64,000 nucleotides of DNA from Bin5 sp965220715 (GCA_965220715.1 OZ244843.1:1674001-1738000), one strand, 5' to 3'; positions 17,702 through 27,232 are shown, counted from the stretch's first letter. Program-made: numbers and translations. The notes: generated by a model not told the origin, from the sequence alone.

Positions 17702-19180
17702 ATGGAAAGTTCCTCCATTCCAGTCTCCCGCCGGGTTGGTGTACAGGAAAAAAACGTATCTGAACGCGATTCGGTTCCTGCCCCAAAGCGCGCTTTGCCT
17801 TCGCAACAGGCCTGGCTGATTCTCTACGCCTTGATGATACCGTCGACGATCATGCCTCTCAGTTCTTCCATGAGCCGCGTGGCCCTGCCCCTCCTGCGCG
17901 ACACTTTTGCCATGAGCGCCGACGTCGTGGCCTGGACATCCAGCGCCTTTACTTTGCCCTATATGATCCTGATGCCCGTCTACGGCCGCTTGAGCGATGG
18001 AGTGGGCCGACGTCGTCTCATTCTGGCCGGAATCGCCATATTTTCGGTCGGCTCTGCCATGGCCTTTTTTGCAACCAATCTGGCCTGGCTGATGGTCGGG
18101 CGGGCAGTGCAGGGGTTCGGCATTGCCGGCATGATGCCCCTGGGCATGGCCTTTATCGCCATCATCTTTCGCGTAGGAGAACGAGGCAAGGCGCTGGGAA
18201 CCTGGGGTTCAATCGGACCACTGACCGCTGCCATCGGCCCGTTTTTCGCCGGTTTTATGGTCGATGCCTGGGGCTGGCGGGCTGCCTTCGGACCGGCCCT
18301 CCTGTTGGGCCTTCTCGGTCTGTTCGCAGTCAGGCAGTGGGTTCCCGCCGGCCTCAGCAACGTGCGGCAGCGGTTCTTGCGCAGCTTCGACTGGGCAGGT
18401 GTACTGTTGCTGGCAGGCACGCTGACCTTTGGCCTTTTCTATCTTTCCAGCCGTCCCATCACAGGCGTCGAGCCACTGCGGGACTGGCGGCTTTTGGGCG
18501 CGCTGGTCTTGTGTTTTGGCGCCTTCCTTGTCTGGGAGAAGCGCCGCCCAAATCCGTTTGTCTCCCTGAAGCTGTTCAGCTACCGCAACTTTCGCTCCGC
18601 GTCCTTGTGCGCGTCCATGCGTATGTTTGTGATGGGCGGAGCCAGCTTTCTGGTCCCCCTCTATCTCGTGGATATTCACGACTTCAGCCCTGGATACCTG
18701 GGACTCATCTTGACGATCAACCCCGGCGCCATGGCGGTGATGGTTCGTTTCGGCGGCCTGGCAGCCGACCGCTGGGGCAGCCGTTGGCCGGTTCTTGCCG
18801 GCCTGACCGGGCAGGCTCTTGCCGTCTTCTTCTTCTCCCAGCTTCCGGCTTCGACCCACATAAGCGTCATCATCGCCCTTTTGGCCCTGCAGGGGCTGAG
18901 CGTTGGCACGATGCTCGCCGCCCTGCACCAGGCCGCCATGTCGGAAACAGCCGACGAGGAGATGGGTACGGCCGCAGGCGTGTATAGTATGATTCGTTTC
19001 ATTGGCGTCGCCATCGGCACCGCGCTGGCCGGCGTTCTGTTGCAAAGCGGCCTGGAGCGCGGCCTATCTGAAATAGCGGCCTACCAGCAGGTCTTTCTGT
19101 TCATTTCCCTCGCCGGTCTCCTTGGTATCACCACCAGCCTGGGGTTGCAAAGCCGAAAACTTGTGGCTAACGATCAGTGA
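17702..19180 (+). CDS. MFS transporter, DHA2 (EmrB/QacA-like) type
   Basis: 492 residues with a hydrophilic N-terminal tail of about 35 residues, then about 14 membrane segments. The loop 2-3 signature GRLSDGVGRRR and the motif C-like GPLTAAIGPFFAGFMVD identify a drug:H+ antiporter of the major facilitator superfamily. The protein sits in the cytoplasmic membrane and probably exports a small molecule using the proton gradient. AAAGGTAA lies about 10 bases before ATG 17702. It is a single-gene unit after the repeat region. The substrate is not predictable. Confidence 0.9.
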   Translation: MESSSIPVSRRVGVQEKNVSERDSVPAPKRALPSQQAWLILYALMIPSTIMPLSSSMSRVALPLLRDTFAMSADVVAWTSSAFTLPYMILMPVYGRLSDGVGRRRLILAGIAIFSVGSAMAFFATNLAWLMVGRAVQGFGIAGMMPLGMAFIAIIFRVGERGKALGTWGSIGPLTAAIGPFFAGFMVDAWGWRAAFGPALLLGLLGLFAVRQWVPAGLSNVRQRFLRSFDWAGVLLLAGTLTFGLFYLSSRPITGVEPLRDWRLLGALVLCFGAFLVWEKRRPNPFVSLKLFSYRNFRSASLCASMRMFVMGGASFLVPLYLVDIHDFSPGYLGLILTINPGAMAVMVRFGGLAADRWGSRWPVLAGLTGQALAVFFFSQLPASTHISVIIALLALQGLSVGTMLAALHQAAMSETADEEMGTAAGVYSMIRFIGVAIGTALAGVLLQSGLERGLSEIAAYQQVFLFISLAGLLGITTSLGLQSRKLVANDQ

Positions 19181-19291
19181 CCGGCATTACTTCATGGACT
19201 CGGCGCTTGGTCGTTGACAGCTGCATTTCAAAACAGAGCGCCTACAAACATTTTGAAGGCTCACACACCCGGCTCCTGCCAGGAGAACACC

Positions 19292-20200
19292 ATGTACCCT
19301 AACTTCAGCCCCAGAGCTTTGGGCGTCAACGCGCCATTCAGCGAAGCCGTCCAATTGGCCCACCGTTTCGGCTATGGTGGTCTGGATGTGTCGATCGCCG
19401 AACTCCAGCAGATCGCAGCCAGTCAAGGCGCTGACGCAATCGGCGAACAGATGGCGCGCGCCGGCTTGAAGTTCGGCGTTTGGAGCATGCCCATCGCCTA
19501 CCGCGCCGATGAAGATGTCTGGCGACGGGAACTGGACGAACTCCCCGCCCAGGCCGCGCTGGCCAAATCTCTCGGCGCGGACCGGACATCTACCTTTATC
19601 GCCCCCGCAGATGACGAGCGCCCCTGGGATGAGAACTACGAATTTCACCTGCTCCGCCTGCGTCCGATCGCCGAAATCCTGGCGGCGCACGGCATCCGTT
19701 TCGGCCTGGAATGGGTCGGCCCCAAAACCTTGCGCGACGCAAAGAAATATCCCTTCATCCATACGATGGAGGCCGCCCAGCAATTGGGCGCCGATCTCGC
19801 CACAGGCCCCGCCTTCGAGCAGGCGGGGAGATTGAACAACAGTGGCCAGGGAGACCTTCTAACCCCTGGCCTGCTCGTCGATATTTTTCACCTCTACACC
19901 AGCCACACCGATGTTTCCGCGGTGCGAAACCTCACCAACGTGCAAGTAGTAAATGTCCACGTAAACGATGCCGTCGCTGGTCGCAGCGCAGACGAGCAGG
20001 TGGACGACGAACGCACGTTGCCGGCTGAAACCGGCCTCACCGACATCGCCGGCTTTCTACAGGCGCTCGACGCCATCGGCTACGATGGCCCAGTGACGGT
20101 CGAGCCGTTCAGCCAGCGCATCCGCGCGCTCTCGCCCGCCGCCGCCGCCCAAGCCGCGGCCGAATCCCTGGAAAGGTCCTGGCAACTGGCAGGCCTCTAA
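19292..20200 (+). CDS. Sugar phosphate isomerase/epimerase (TIM barrel)
   Basis: 302 residues of the xylose-isomerase-like family from MYPNFSPRALGV, chosen because AGGAGA precedes ATG 19292. Visible ligands are FGLEWVGPKT (Glu), GLLVDIFHLYTSH (Asp, His), VNVHVNDA (His, Asp) and the final GPVTVEPFS (Glu). It resembles IolE/IolI-type and 2-keto-sugar epimerases. About 20 extra residues, TGPAFEQAGRLNNSGQG in part, stand between MEAAQQLGADLA and GLLVDIFH, where homologues usually have a short loop. The gene has no close operon partner: comM begins 78 bp downstream. Confidence 0.85.
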   Translation: MYPNFSPRALGVNAPFSEAVQLAHRFGYGGLDVSIAELQQIAASQGADAIGEQMARAGLKFGVWSMPIAYRADEDVWRRELDELPAQAALAKSLGADRTSTFIAPADDERPWDENYEFHLLRLRPIAEILAAHGIRFGLEWVGPKTLRDAKKYPFIHTMEAAQQLGADLATGPAFEQAGRLNNSGQGDLLTPGLLVDIFHLYTSHTDVSAVRNLTNVQVVNVHVNDAVAGRSADEQVDDERTLPAETGLTDIAGFLQALDAIGYDGPVTVEPFSQRIRALSPAAAAQAAAESLERSWQLAGL

Positions 20201-20278
20201 ACACCAGTGGCCAGTGATCTGTTGCCTATGAACGGTGATTACACTGGGCACTGCCAACCCAATCCCCCGGAGCCTTAG

Positions 20279-21805
20279 ATGCTTGCCAAAGTGCAGAGCT
20301 GTGCCATTGTCGGCCTGGACGCCGAAAGGATCGAAGTCGAGGTCGATATCACCAACGGTCTGGAGCGCCTGACCGTTGTCGGCCTACCCAATGCCGCCGT
20401 ACGCGAGAGCGGCGAACGCGTTCGTTCCGCAATCGCCAATAGCGGCTTTTTCTTTCCCCAACATCGACTCACCGTCAATCTGGCGCCCGCCGACCTGCGC
20501 AAAGAAGGCCCGGCATACGATCTGCCCATCGCGCTCGGTATCATGGCCGCCACCCGCCAGGTGCTGGCCGATCTGGATGACGCCCTGGTGGTCGGCGAAC
20601 TGGGTCTGGATGGCTCTGTGCGCCACGTAAACGGCGCTCTGGCCATGGCGGCGATGGCCCAAAAGGCCGGTTACCGGCGCATGTTCGTGCCCCAGCCCAA
20701 CGCATCCGAGGCCGCGCTGGTCGAAGGCATCGACGTATTTCCGGTCGTCCACCTCAGTGATATGGTCGCCCATCTCTCCGGCCAAAAGGAGATTCCTCCC
20801 CAGTGCGCAACCGCGTTCAGCGCCGGAGAGGAGATCGTCTACGCGGTCGATTTCCAGGACATCCGCGGCCAGGAACACGCCAAACGCGCCTTCGAAATCG
20901 CCTGCGCCGGCAACCACAATGTGCGCATGGTAGGCCCGCCGGGCAGCGGCAAAACTCTGATGGCACGCGCCCTGCCGTCGATCCTGCCTGCGGCGACCCT
21001 GTCCGAGTCGCTCGAAATCACCCGCATCTATTCGGTCGCGGGCGCACTGGACGGCGCCGGCCCGCTGATCCGCGCCCGCCCCTTCCGCGCCCCGCACCAT
21101 ACCATCAGCCATGCCGGCCTGGTGGGCGGCGGTAGCATGCCCCGCCCCGGTGAAATCAGCCTCGCCCACCGCGGCGTCCTCTTCCTCGACGAACTGCCGG
21201 AGTTCGGCAGCAAGAATCTGGAGAGCCTGCGCCAACCCCTGGAAGACAAAATCATAACCATCAGCCGCGCCGCCGGCACCCTCTCCTTCCCCGCCAATTT
21301 CATGTTTGTGACCGCCATGAACCCCTGTCCCTGCGGCTACTTCGGCGACCAACGCAAACCCTGTACCTGCTCGATGTCCACGGTTCAGCGCTACCAGAGC
21401 CGTATCAGCGGCCCGCTGCTCGACCGCATCGATCTTCATGTCGATGTCGCGCGCGTGCCCTTCGAGAAGCTGTCCGGCCTCGACGAGGGTGAACAATCCG
21501 CCCACCTCCGCCTGCGCGTGGAACGGGCGCGCGCTCGTCAACAGACCCGTTTCGCGCAACAGGACAAGGCACATATCGTCGTCAATGGAGATATGGGGCC
21601 GGCCGAAGTTCAGCGCTATTGTCAACTGAAAGAGACCGGCAAAAGTCTGATGCAGGCCGCGGTACGCCAGATGGATCTGACCGCACGCGCCTATCACCGC
21701 GTTCTCAAACTGGCCCGCACCATCGCCGACTTGGCCGGCGACGAGGAGATCGACACGCCGCACCTGGCCGAGGCGTTACAGTATCGACCGCGGGCCATGG
21801 CGTAG
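20279..21805 (+). CDS. comM: YifB/ComM-family Mg-chelatase-like AAA ATPase
   Basis: 508 residues in the standard order: an N-terminal Lon-substrate-like domain (TVVGLPNAAVRESGERVRSA near 32-51, in register), Walker A GPPGSGKT (219-226), the Mg-chelatase segment APHHTISHAGLVGGG (271 onward), Walker B VLFLDELPEF (300-309) and the C-terminal domain with MNPCPCGYFGD, a zinc-like Cys set. ComM is a hexameric helicase that promotes branch migration during natural transformation. GGAG precedes ATG 20279. It is a housekeeping-type gene with no local partner. Confidence 0.95.
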   Translation: MLAKVQSCAIVGLDAERIEVEVDITNGLERLTVVGLPNAAVRESGERVRSAIANSGFFFPQHRLTVNLAPADLRKEGPAYDLPIALGIMAATRQVLADLDDALVVGELGLDGSVRHVNGALAMAAMAQKAGYRRMFVPQPNASEAALVEGIDVFPVVHLSDMVAHLSGQKEIPPQCATAFSAGEEIVYAVDFQDIRGQEHAKRAFEIACAGNHNVRMVGPPGSGKTLMARALPSILPAATLSESLEITRIYSVAGALDGAGPLIRARPFRAPHHTISHAGLVGGGSMPRPGEISLAHRGVLFLDELPEFGSKNLESLRQPLEDKIITISRAAGTLSFPANFMFVTAMNPCPCGYFGDQRKPCTCSMSTVQRYQSRISGPLLDRIDLHVDVARVPFEKLSGLDEGEQSAHLRLRVERARARQQTRFAQQDKAHIVVNGDMGPAEVQRYCQLKETGKSLMQAAVRQMDLTARAYHRVLKLARTIADLAGDEEIDTPHLAEALQYRPRAMA

Positions 21806-21822
21806 CAGCCGATTTCCTCCCC

Positions 21823-21995
21823 CGTCCTTCGCGGACAGACCAAATTATGCCCTTGCAAAGGTTTTCTTCGTGGTCCTTCGTGGCCCTTCGTGGATAAAAA
21901 AAGTGTTCTCCGCAGCCCTTCGTGGACAACCCAAATTATGACCTCGCAAAGGTTTTCTTCATGGTCCTTCGTGGTCCTTCGTGGATAAAAAAGGG
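21823..21995. repeat. CCTTCGTGG tandem-repeat block 1
   Basis: Short direct repeats of CCTTCGTGG and close variants alternate with a longer unit containing CAAATTATG and GCAAAGGTTTTCTTC. The longer unit recurs at 91-bp spacing (CAAATTATG at 21841 and 21932). The same unit recurs in block 2. Confidence 0.75.
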
Positions 21996-22087
21996 GATTA
22001 TATACCAAAGTAACATTTGGTTTTTGTTGACGCACTCTTGTGCCACTACCCCTGTTTTTTAGGGAAATGGGCAACTTGGGAAAATTG

Positions 22088-22333
22088 TCAATCCATAATC
22101 ACCATAAACGTCATTCCCAAGACGGCTCCAGCAATCCCAGCTGATGCTAACAAAGTAGCATAACTGAAAACTTCTCCCTTTTGCTTCCATGTTACTATTC
22201 CCAGACAAAGGCTTAGAAGTGCACACAGCGGTAGGACCACGGGAAAAATGATATTAGGGTTCAGATTCATATGAAGCTTTAGATATCCGAAGAAGCCCGC
22301 AATGACTGCACTGAGGCCAAGCGATTTTCTCAT
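22088..22333 (-). CDS. Small three-helix membrane protein, unknown
   Basis: 81 residues from ATG 22333, preceded by AAAGGGG at suitable distance. Three hydrophobic segments are visible: SAVIAGFFGYL, FPVVLPLCALLSLCLGIV and TLLASAGIAGAVLGMTFMVI. No family is recognised. It lies alone in an AT-richer pocket between two repeat blocks and looks recently acquired or fast-evolving. It could be spurious, but the start signal and hydrophobic pattern argue for a real gene. Confidence 0.5.
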   Translation of the reverse strand: MRKSLGLSAVIAGFFGYLKLHMNLNPNIIFPVVLPLCALLSLCLGIVTWKQKGEVFSYATLLASAGIAGAVLGMTFMVIMD

Positions 22334-22542
22334 GGCTACAACCCCTTTCCCTAGTCCGACATATTGGTTATCTATCCATGATGGAAGTTGCTACTGGTGA
22401 ACTTGAATTGATGTGAGTTGTGTGGAGAGATTTGGCCACCGACCTGATAGATGGTGAGCATTGTCCACTACGGGAATTTGCTTGTCAAGTTAATTTCCCA
22501 AAACCATCGAAAACGTTTGTCTACTTTCGTATATAATTCCCA

Positions 22543-22785
22543 TAAAAAAGGTGTTCTCCGCAGCCCTTGGTGGACAACCCAAATTATGACCTCGCAAAGG
22601 TGTTCTTCGTGGTCCTTCGTGGCCCTTCGTGGATCAAAAAGGTTTTCTCTGCGGCCCTTCGTGGACAGACCAAATTATGACCTTGCAAAGGTTTTCTTCG
22701 TGGCCCTTCGTGGACAAAAAAGGTGTTCTCCGAGGCACTTCGTGGAAAACAAAATTGCGACCTTGCAAATCTCAGTGCAGAAAAA
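22543..22785. repeat. CCTTCGTGG tandem-repeat block 2
   Basis: Three units with the 91-bp period of block 1 (CAAATTATG at 22580 and 22671, a degenerate copy near 22750). The right end, GCAGAAAAACGTCAACC, is the inverted form of the MITE-like element's GGTTGACGTTT terminus, which ties this block to that element family. Confidence 0.7.
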
Positions 22786-22959
22786 CGTCAACCAACCCCA
22801 AAAGATGAGCTGGAGCAGCCTCGAACTTTACTTTGCGTCCGAAATGTTCCGCCTCAGAACCACCGAATCCAGTGTGGCGCGTTCCCCTTAGGCGGCCAGC
22901 CCGGAGGCGCGTCAGAACTGCACGCCCATTCCGGGACACCCCCGACGCGAAAAATGGAT

Positions 22960-23000
22960 TTGACGCAGCCCGCGTGCCTGTGGTATACATAGCGTATACC
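22960..23000 (+). promoter_or_regulatory. Putative sigma70-type promoter with overlapping operator dyad
   Basis: TTGACG (22960-22965) and TATACA (22984-22989) are 18 bp apart. A perfect inverted repeat GGTATAC-ATAGC-GTATACC (22982-23000) overlaps the -10 box, as for a repressor operator. A degraded form of the same segment lies before the second binding-protein gene. Confidence 0.5.
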
Positions 23001-23257
23001 AATCGTAGAGGCAGCGTATCTTACGCGTTGATCCGGCCAGGATCATTTGGTTGTCGCTTATCTCGTGTTTGCCAGGTTCGGGTGCCAATTCGTTGCCCCA
23101 ATGACGTGGTCTTAGGATCCCGCTCCACCGGGGTTCGCCCTTGATTCACCTGTCCTGAAGTCAACTACCCGTCTCCATTTGCCGCGATAGCGTTCCCCGC
23201 TAGAGCGACCACTGATGACGTGTTTGAATTCATAAACCACCAAGGAGAGTTGAACCC

Positions 23258-24985
23258 ATGACGATCACAAGGAAGTCCGTTGGATTCGCCGTCTCGCTCA
23301 TCCTGCTCATCTGGATGCTCGCAGCCTGCGCCGCGCCGGCCGCGACCGAATCGGCCGATATGGAAGAGGCGGAGATGCAGGAGGAGACCGCGGCAGAGCC
23401 TACCGAGCCCTGGTACGATGAGGCAGACGTTGATAGCAGCTATATTCATGTCTGCACCGACTCACCGCCCAAGTATGGCGGCGAGGTTGTTACTGCTGGC
23501 GCCGCCGGCGCAATGACGGGAGGCAACTGGTTCGTTTTCGCCCCCCGCGATGATTACCTCTTCAGCCATTTGGTTGACCGCGACACCGATGCTGTCACCA
23601 TCCATCCCGACCTGGCGACAAGCTGGGAGATCTCCGCAGACGGCCTCACCTATACATTCCATCTGCGCGATAATGTCCGCTTCCACGATGGCGAGCCCCT
23701 GACCGCAGAGGATATCAAATTCACGTTGGAAATGTTCTTCCATCCTGACACCGGTGCTTCCCATGGCCGCACATCAGGTCTGGATCAGCTGGTCGGCGCC
23801 GCCGAATTTGAAGCCGGCGATGCTGACGAAATCTCCGGCATCAAGGTGCTTGACGACTTTACCGTGGAGTTGAACCTCGTCGCCCCGCGCAGCAGCGTCC
23901 TCGCCAACATGGCCTCTTTCAACATCTGGCCCAAGCATTTGCTCGAGGGCATCCCCTTCGCCGACCTGGGCGAGACCGAATATGCCGTCCGCAACCCGGT
24001 CGGTTCCGGTCCCTTCACCATGGGTGAATTCGAGCCCGATCAGTTCTACATCCTGAATGCCAACGAGGACTACTACGCTGGTCGGCCCTATCTGGATCGC
24101 ATCATCTTCCGCATCGGCCTGTCCGGCGCTACTGCCTTCGCCGCCCTCGAGAACGGTGAAATTCATTTGGCCGGCCGCGTCACCGATGTCGAATACGAGC
24201 GCTACAAGGACGACCCCAATATCGTCCTGCTTGGCGGTCAGCTCGGCGGCGGTATGACAGTCTGGGCCAACCACAACCGGCCCCGGTGGCAGGACGCACG
24301 CGTGCGCCAGGCCCTCCTGTACGCCCTCGATCGCGAAGCCATGGCCGAAGCCTATTACGGCGACTTGGCTGAAGTACTTCATATACGGCTGACCAATCCC
24401 GAATTCGTCAGCCCCAATATCACAAAGTACGAATACAACCCCGACAAAGCCCGTGCTTTGCTCGAAGAGGCTGGCTGGGATACTGAACAAGAGGTGAGTT
24501 TCGTCACCTACTATCAGGATGACCAGAACAAGCGCATCCATGCCGCCATGCAGCAGTATTGGAACGATGTCGGCATCAAGGTTGACCTTGTATATCTGGA
24601 CGGTCCCTCCTGGGTCGCACGCGTCTACGACAACGATGAATTTGATATGTCTTACGGATGCTGCGGCTGGTTCAACCCGGATCAGTTGCGCCTTTCCCTC
24701 GGCTGCGACCGCAGTTGGCCGGGTGGCCGCAACGTAGGCCACTACTGTAACGAAGAGTTCGACCAGTTGACCGAATCCGCCATGTCCGAACCCGATCCGG
24801 AAAAGCGCAAGGAAATGCTGTACAGGGCGACCGAGATCCTTACCGCTGAAGCGGGTGAGATCCCCGTGTTCTGGCCGATAAGATTCTCTGCCTACAGCGC
24901 CGATGTGTGCAACAACGTCTCTCGCCAACTGGACGAACCCAATGCCGACCGCTATCCGGCGACCTGGTATCTGGCCGGAGAATAA
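23258..24985 (+). CDS. ABC transporter substrate-binding lipoprotein, family 5 (copy 1)
   Basis: 575 residues. The N-terminus has a lipoprotein signal, VSLILLIWMLAAC with the lipobox Cys at 24, followed by an acidic linker. The mature part has the family-5 (peptide/nickel/oligosaccharide) pattern: ATSWEISADGLTYTFHLRDNV, HDGEPLTAEDIKFTLE and NPVGSGPF. The protein would be tethered outside the membrane and deliver substrate to the permeases encoded downstream. It is closely similar over its whole length to the next binding-protein gene. AAGGAGAG precedes ATG 23258. Ligand unknown: many family members bind oligosaccharides rather than peptides. Confidence 0.93.
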   Translation: MTITRKSVGFAVSLILLIWMLAACAAPAATESADMEEAEMQEETAAEPTEPWYDEADVDSSYIHVCTDSPPKYGGEVVTAGAAGAMTGGNWFVFAPRDDYLFSHLVDRDTDAVTIHPDLATSWEISADGLTYTFHLRDNVRFHDGEPLTAEDIKFTLEMFFHPDTGASHGRTSGLDQLVGAAEFEAGDADEISGIKVLDDFTVELNLVAPRSSVLANMASFNIWPKHLLEGIPFADLGETEYAVRNPVGSGPFTMGEFEPDQFYILNANEDYYAGRPYLDRIIFRIGLSGATAFAALENGEIHLAGRVTDVEYERYKDDPNIVLLGGQLGGGMTVWANHNRPRWQDARVRQALLYALDREAMAEAYYGDLAEVLHIRLTNPEFVSPNITKYEYNPDKARALLEEAGWDTEQEVSFVTYYQDDQNKRIHAAMQQYWNDVGIKVDLVYLDGPSWVARVYDNDEFDMSYGCCGWFNPDQLRLSLGCDRSWPGGRNVGHYCNEEFDQLTESAMSEPDPEKRKEMLYRATEILTAEAGEIPVFWPIRFSAYSADVCNNVSRQLDEPNADRYPATWYLAGE

Positions 24986-25010
24986 ATACCGCGAGGACTG
25001 AGAAATAAAG

Positions 25011-25044
25011 AGTGAGAAGTGAGAGTTTTTTCTCACTTCTCACT
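25011..25044 (+). other. Intercistronic hairpin after binding protein 1
   Basis: Perfect 14-bp stem AGTGAGAAGTGAGA / TCTCACTTCTCACT with a 6-base loop, 25 bp after the stop. The equivalent position after binding protein 2 has a similar hairpin. This suggests a 3' stabiliser or attenuator that raises binding-protein mRNA over permease mRNA. Confidence 0.65.
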
Positions 25045-25071
25045 CCTCTCTACTCAATCCTGGGATTGCCC

Positions 25072-25128
25072 ATGAACCGCTACATCCTTCGCCCGTATTG
25101 TCTGGAATATGCCCGTCTTGCGTTTGGA
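25072..25128 (+). pseudogene. Truncated, frameshifted 5' remnant of the permease gene
   Basis: The bases from ATG 25072 read MNRYILR, identical to the start of the real permease at 27291. One base is then missing, and in the -1 frame the sequence continues RIVWNMPVL against RIVQMLPVL in the intact gene. Similarity fades by about 25115-25128, where the promoter-like region of the next binding-protein gene begins. It is a scar of the tandem duplication that produced the two binding-protein genes. Confidence 0.75.
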
Positions 25129-25134
25129 AGAGAT

Positions 25135-25162
25135 TTGGCGCAAGCTGAATGTGTGGTATAGC
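25135..25162 (+). promoter_or_regulatory. Degraded duplicate of the importer promoter
   Basis: TTGGCG (25135-25140) and TATAGC (25157-25162), 16 bp apart, align with the promoter at 22960. An 11-base deletion has removed the second half of the operator dyad. The flanking CAATCGTAG is shared by both copies. It may be weak or inactive. Confidence 0.4.
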
Positions 25163-25478
25163 AATCGTAGCAAAATTTTTTGTGACTGGGTTTCGTAGGC
25201 ATCGATCCCTCCCGGATCATTCTGTTCTTGCCTCGACAGCAAGCATGGCGGTGAGAAATCCCATTCACCGCGATCTGTTCTTGTCATGCCGAATCGGGCT
25301 GCGATCGTCGCCTGTTTGGGATGCCCGGGAGCACTTTCCTGAGGTCAACTGCCCATCTCTGTCGGCCGCAATGGCAATCCCTGCTAAAGTGCCGACTGTT
25401 GTGGTGTTTGGATTCATGCACCCGGCTCGCGTCCACCCTATTGGGCGCATCGCAACAATGACAAGGGGGGATGAAACG

Positions 25479-27203
25479 ATGTCGACTACACGGAAGTACG
25501 TTGGATTCGCCGTTTTCCTGATCCTGTTGGTCTGGATGGTCGCAGCCTGCGTCGCGCCCGTCGCGTCAGAACCGGCAGAAATGCAGGACGAGAGCGCAGA
25601 GGAGACCATGGCTGAGCCAGCCGAGCCTTGGTACGATGAGGCAGACCTGGATAGCGACCATATTCATATCTGCACCGATTCACCGCCCAAGTACGGCGGC
25701 GAGGTGGTGGTGGCCGGCGGCGCTGGCGCCATGACGGGGAGCAACTGGTTCATCTTCAGCGCCCGCGATGACTATCTCTTCAGCCAGTTGATCGACCGCG
25801 ATACTGACGCCGTTTCCGTCCATCCTGACGTGGCCACAAGCTGGGAAGTCTCCGCAGACGGACTCACCTATACCTTTAACCTGCGCGATGACGTGCGCTT
25901 CCACGACGGTGAGCCGCTGACCGCTGAAGACGTAAAGTTCTCGCTGCAGATGTTCTTCCATCCCGATACCGGCGCCTCCCACGGCCGTACCTCCGGCTTG
26001 GATCAACTGGTCGGCGCAACGGAATTTGAAGCCGGCGAAGCCGATGAAATCTCAGGCATCAAAGTGCTCGACGACTTCACTCTCGAGTTGAACCTTGGGG
26101 CGCCGCGCGGCAGCGTCCTCAGCAATATGGCCGCCTTCAACATCTGGCCGAAGCATCTGCTCGAAGGCATCGCCTTCGCCGACCTGGGCGATACCGAATA
26201 CGCCGTTCGCAATCCGGTTGGTTCCGGCCCCTTCACGATGGGTGACTTCGAGCCGGATCAGTTCTACATCCTCGAAGCCAACGAGGACTACTACGCCGGC
26301 CGGCCCTACCTTGACCGCATCATCTTCCGCATCGGCCTGAGCGGCACAACCGCCTACGCCGCGCTCGAAAACGGTGAAATCCACATGGCCGGACGCGTGA
26401 CCGCAGTGGAATATGAACGCTACAAGGACGACCCCAGTATCGTCCTGCTTGGCGATAAGATCGCCGGGGGTCTGACAGTCTTTCCTAACCAGAACAGACC
26501 GCTATGGCAGGACGTGCGTATACGGCAGGCGCTCCTGTATTCGCTTGACCGCGAAGCGATGGCCGAAGCCTACTACGGCGATTTGGCTGAAGTGCTCCAC
26601 CTGAGGCTCACCAATCCCGACTTCGTTAGCCCCAATATTGCCACCTACGATTTCGACCCCGACAAGGCCCGCGCCCTGTTAGATGAAGCCGGCTGGGATC
26701 CCGAGCTGGAGGTGGACTTCGTCACCTACTACCAGGATGATCAGAGCAAGCGAATCCACGCCGCCATGCAGCAGTATTGGAACGACGTCGGCATAAAGGT
26801 GGACCTCGTCTACTTGGATGGTCCTGCTTGGGTCGATCGCGTCTTGGAGAACGACGATTTTCACCTGGCCTATGCCTGCTGTGGCTGGTTCAACCCGGAT
26901 CAGTTGCGGCTCTCACTGGGCTGTGATCGTGGCTGGCCGGCTGGCCGCAACGCAGGCCACTACTGTAACGAAGAGTTTGACCAGTTGTCCGAAGCCGCCA
27001 TGTCCGAACCCGATCCGCAAGAACGGAAGCAGATGCTGCACCGGGCCACAGAGATTATCACCGAAGAGGCGGGCGAAATTCCCATCTTCTGGCCGAGACG
27101 GTACTCTGCCTTCAGCGCCGACGTTTGTAACAACCTCTATCGCCAGTTGGACGAACCGTTTGCCGAGCGCTACCCGGTGAACTGGTACCTGGCCGGAGAG
27201 TAA
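25479..27203 (+). CDS. ABC transporter substrate-binding lipoprotein, family 5 (copy 2)
   Basis: 574 residues from ATG 25479, chosen over the longer open frame because it gives a lipoprotein signal (FLILLVWMVAAC) matching copy 1 and follows AAGGGGG. Nearly every motif of copy 1 recurs, including the unusual YACCGWFNPDQLRLSLGCDR segment. Differences are spread along the mature protein, for example SNWFIFSARDDY against GNWFVFAPRDDY, so the ligand pocket may have diverged. It lies directly upstream of the permeases with an 87-bp gap and is the copy in the ancestral position. Confidence 0.93.
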   Translation: MSTTRKYVGFAVFLILLVWMVAACVAPVASEPAEMQDESAEETMAEPAEPWYDEADLDSDHIHICTDSPPKYGGEVVVAGGAGAMTGSNWFIFSARDDYLFSQLIDRDTDAVSVHPDVATSWEVSADGLTYTFNLRDDVRFHDGEPLTAEDVKFSLQMFFHPDTGASHGRTSGLDQLVGATEFEAGEADEISGIKVLDDFTLELNLGAPRGSVLSNMAAFNIWPKHLLEGIAFADLGDTEYAVRNPVGSGPFTMGDFEPDQFYILEANEDYYAGRPYLDRIIFRIGLSGTTAYAALENGEIHMAGRVTAVEYERYKDDPSIVLLGDKIAGGLTVFPNQNRPLWQDVRIRQALLYSLDREAMAEAYYGDLAEVLHLRLTNPDFVSPNIATYDFDPDKARALLDEAGWDPELEVDFVTYYQDDQSKRIHAAMQQYWNDVGIKVDLVYLDGPAWVDRVLENDDFHLAYACCGWFNPDQLRLSLGCDRGWPAGRNAGHYCNEEFDQLSEAAMSEPDPQERKQMLHRATEIITEEAGEIPIFWPRRYSAFSADVCNNLYRQLDEPFAERYPVNWYLAGE

Positions 27204-27232
27204 CGAACCGCGAGTATTGCGGAATGAGGAGC

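Larger units (their letters stand above)
22334..23257. other. Gene-free region upstream of the ABC importer
   Basis: 924 bp with no convincing gene. It contains repeat block 2 (22543-22785) and, nearer the importer, a promoter with an overlapping dyad (22960-23000) and a leader of about 250 bases that ends with AAGGAGAG before ATG 23258. Confidence 0.6.

Noticed and set aside
20384..21763. 459-codon minus-strand open frame
   Set aside because: Antisense to comM, which shows Walker motifs. No start signal or family.
22451..22891. 146-codon frame across repeat block 2
   Set aside because: The open frame is produced by the 91-bp repeats. The translation repeats the same Ser/Phe/Val words.
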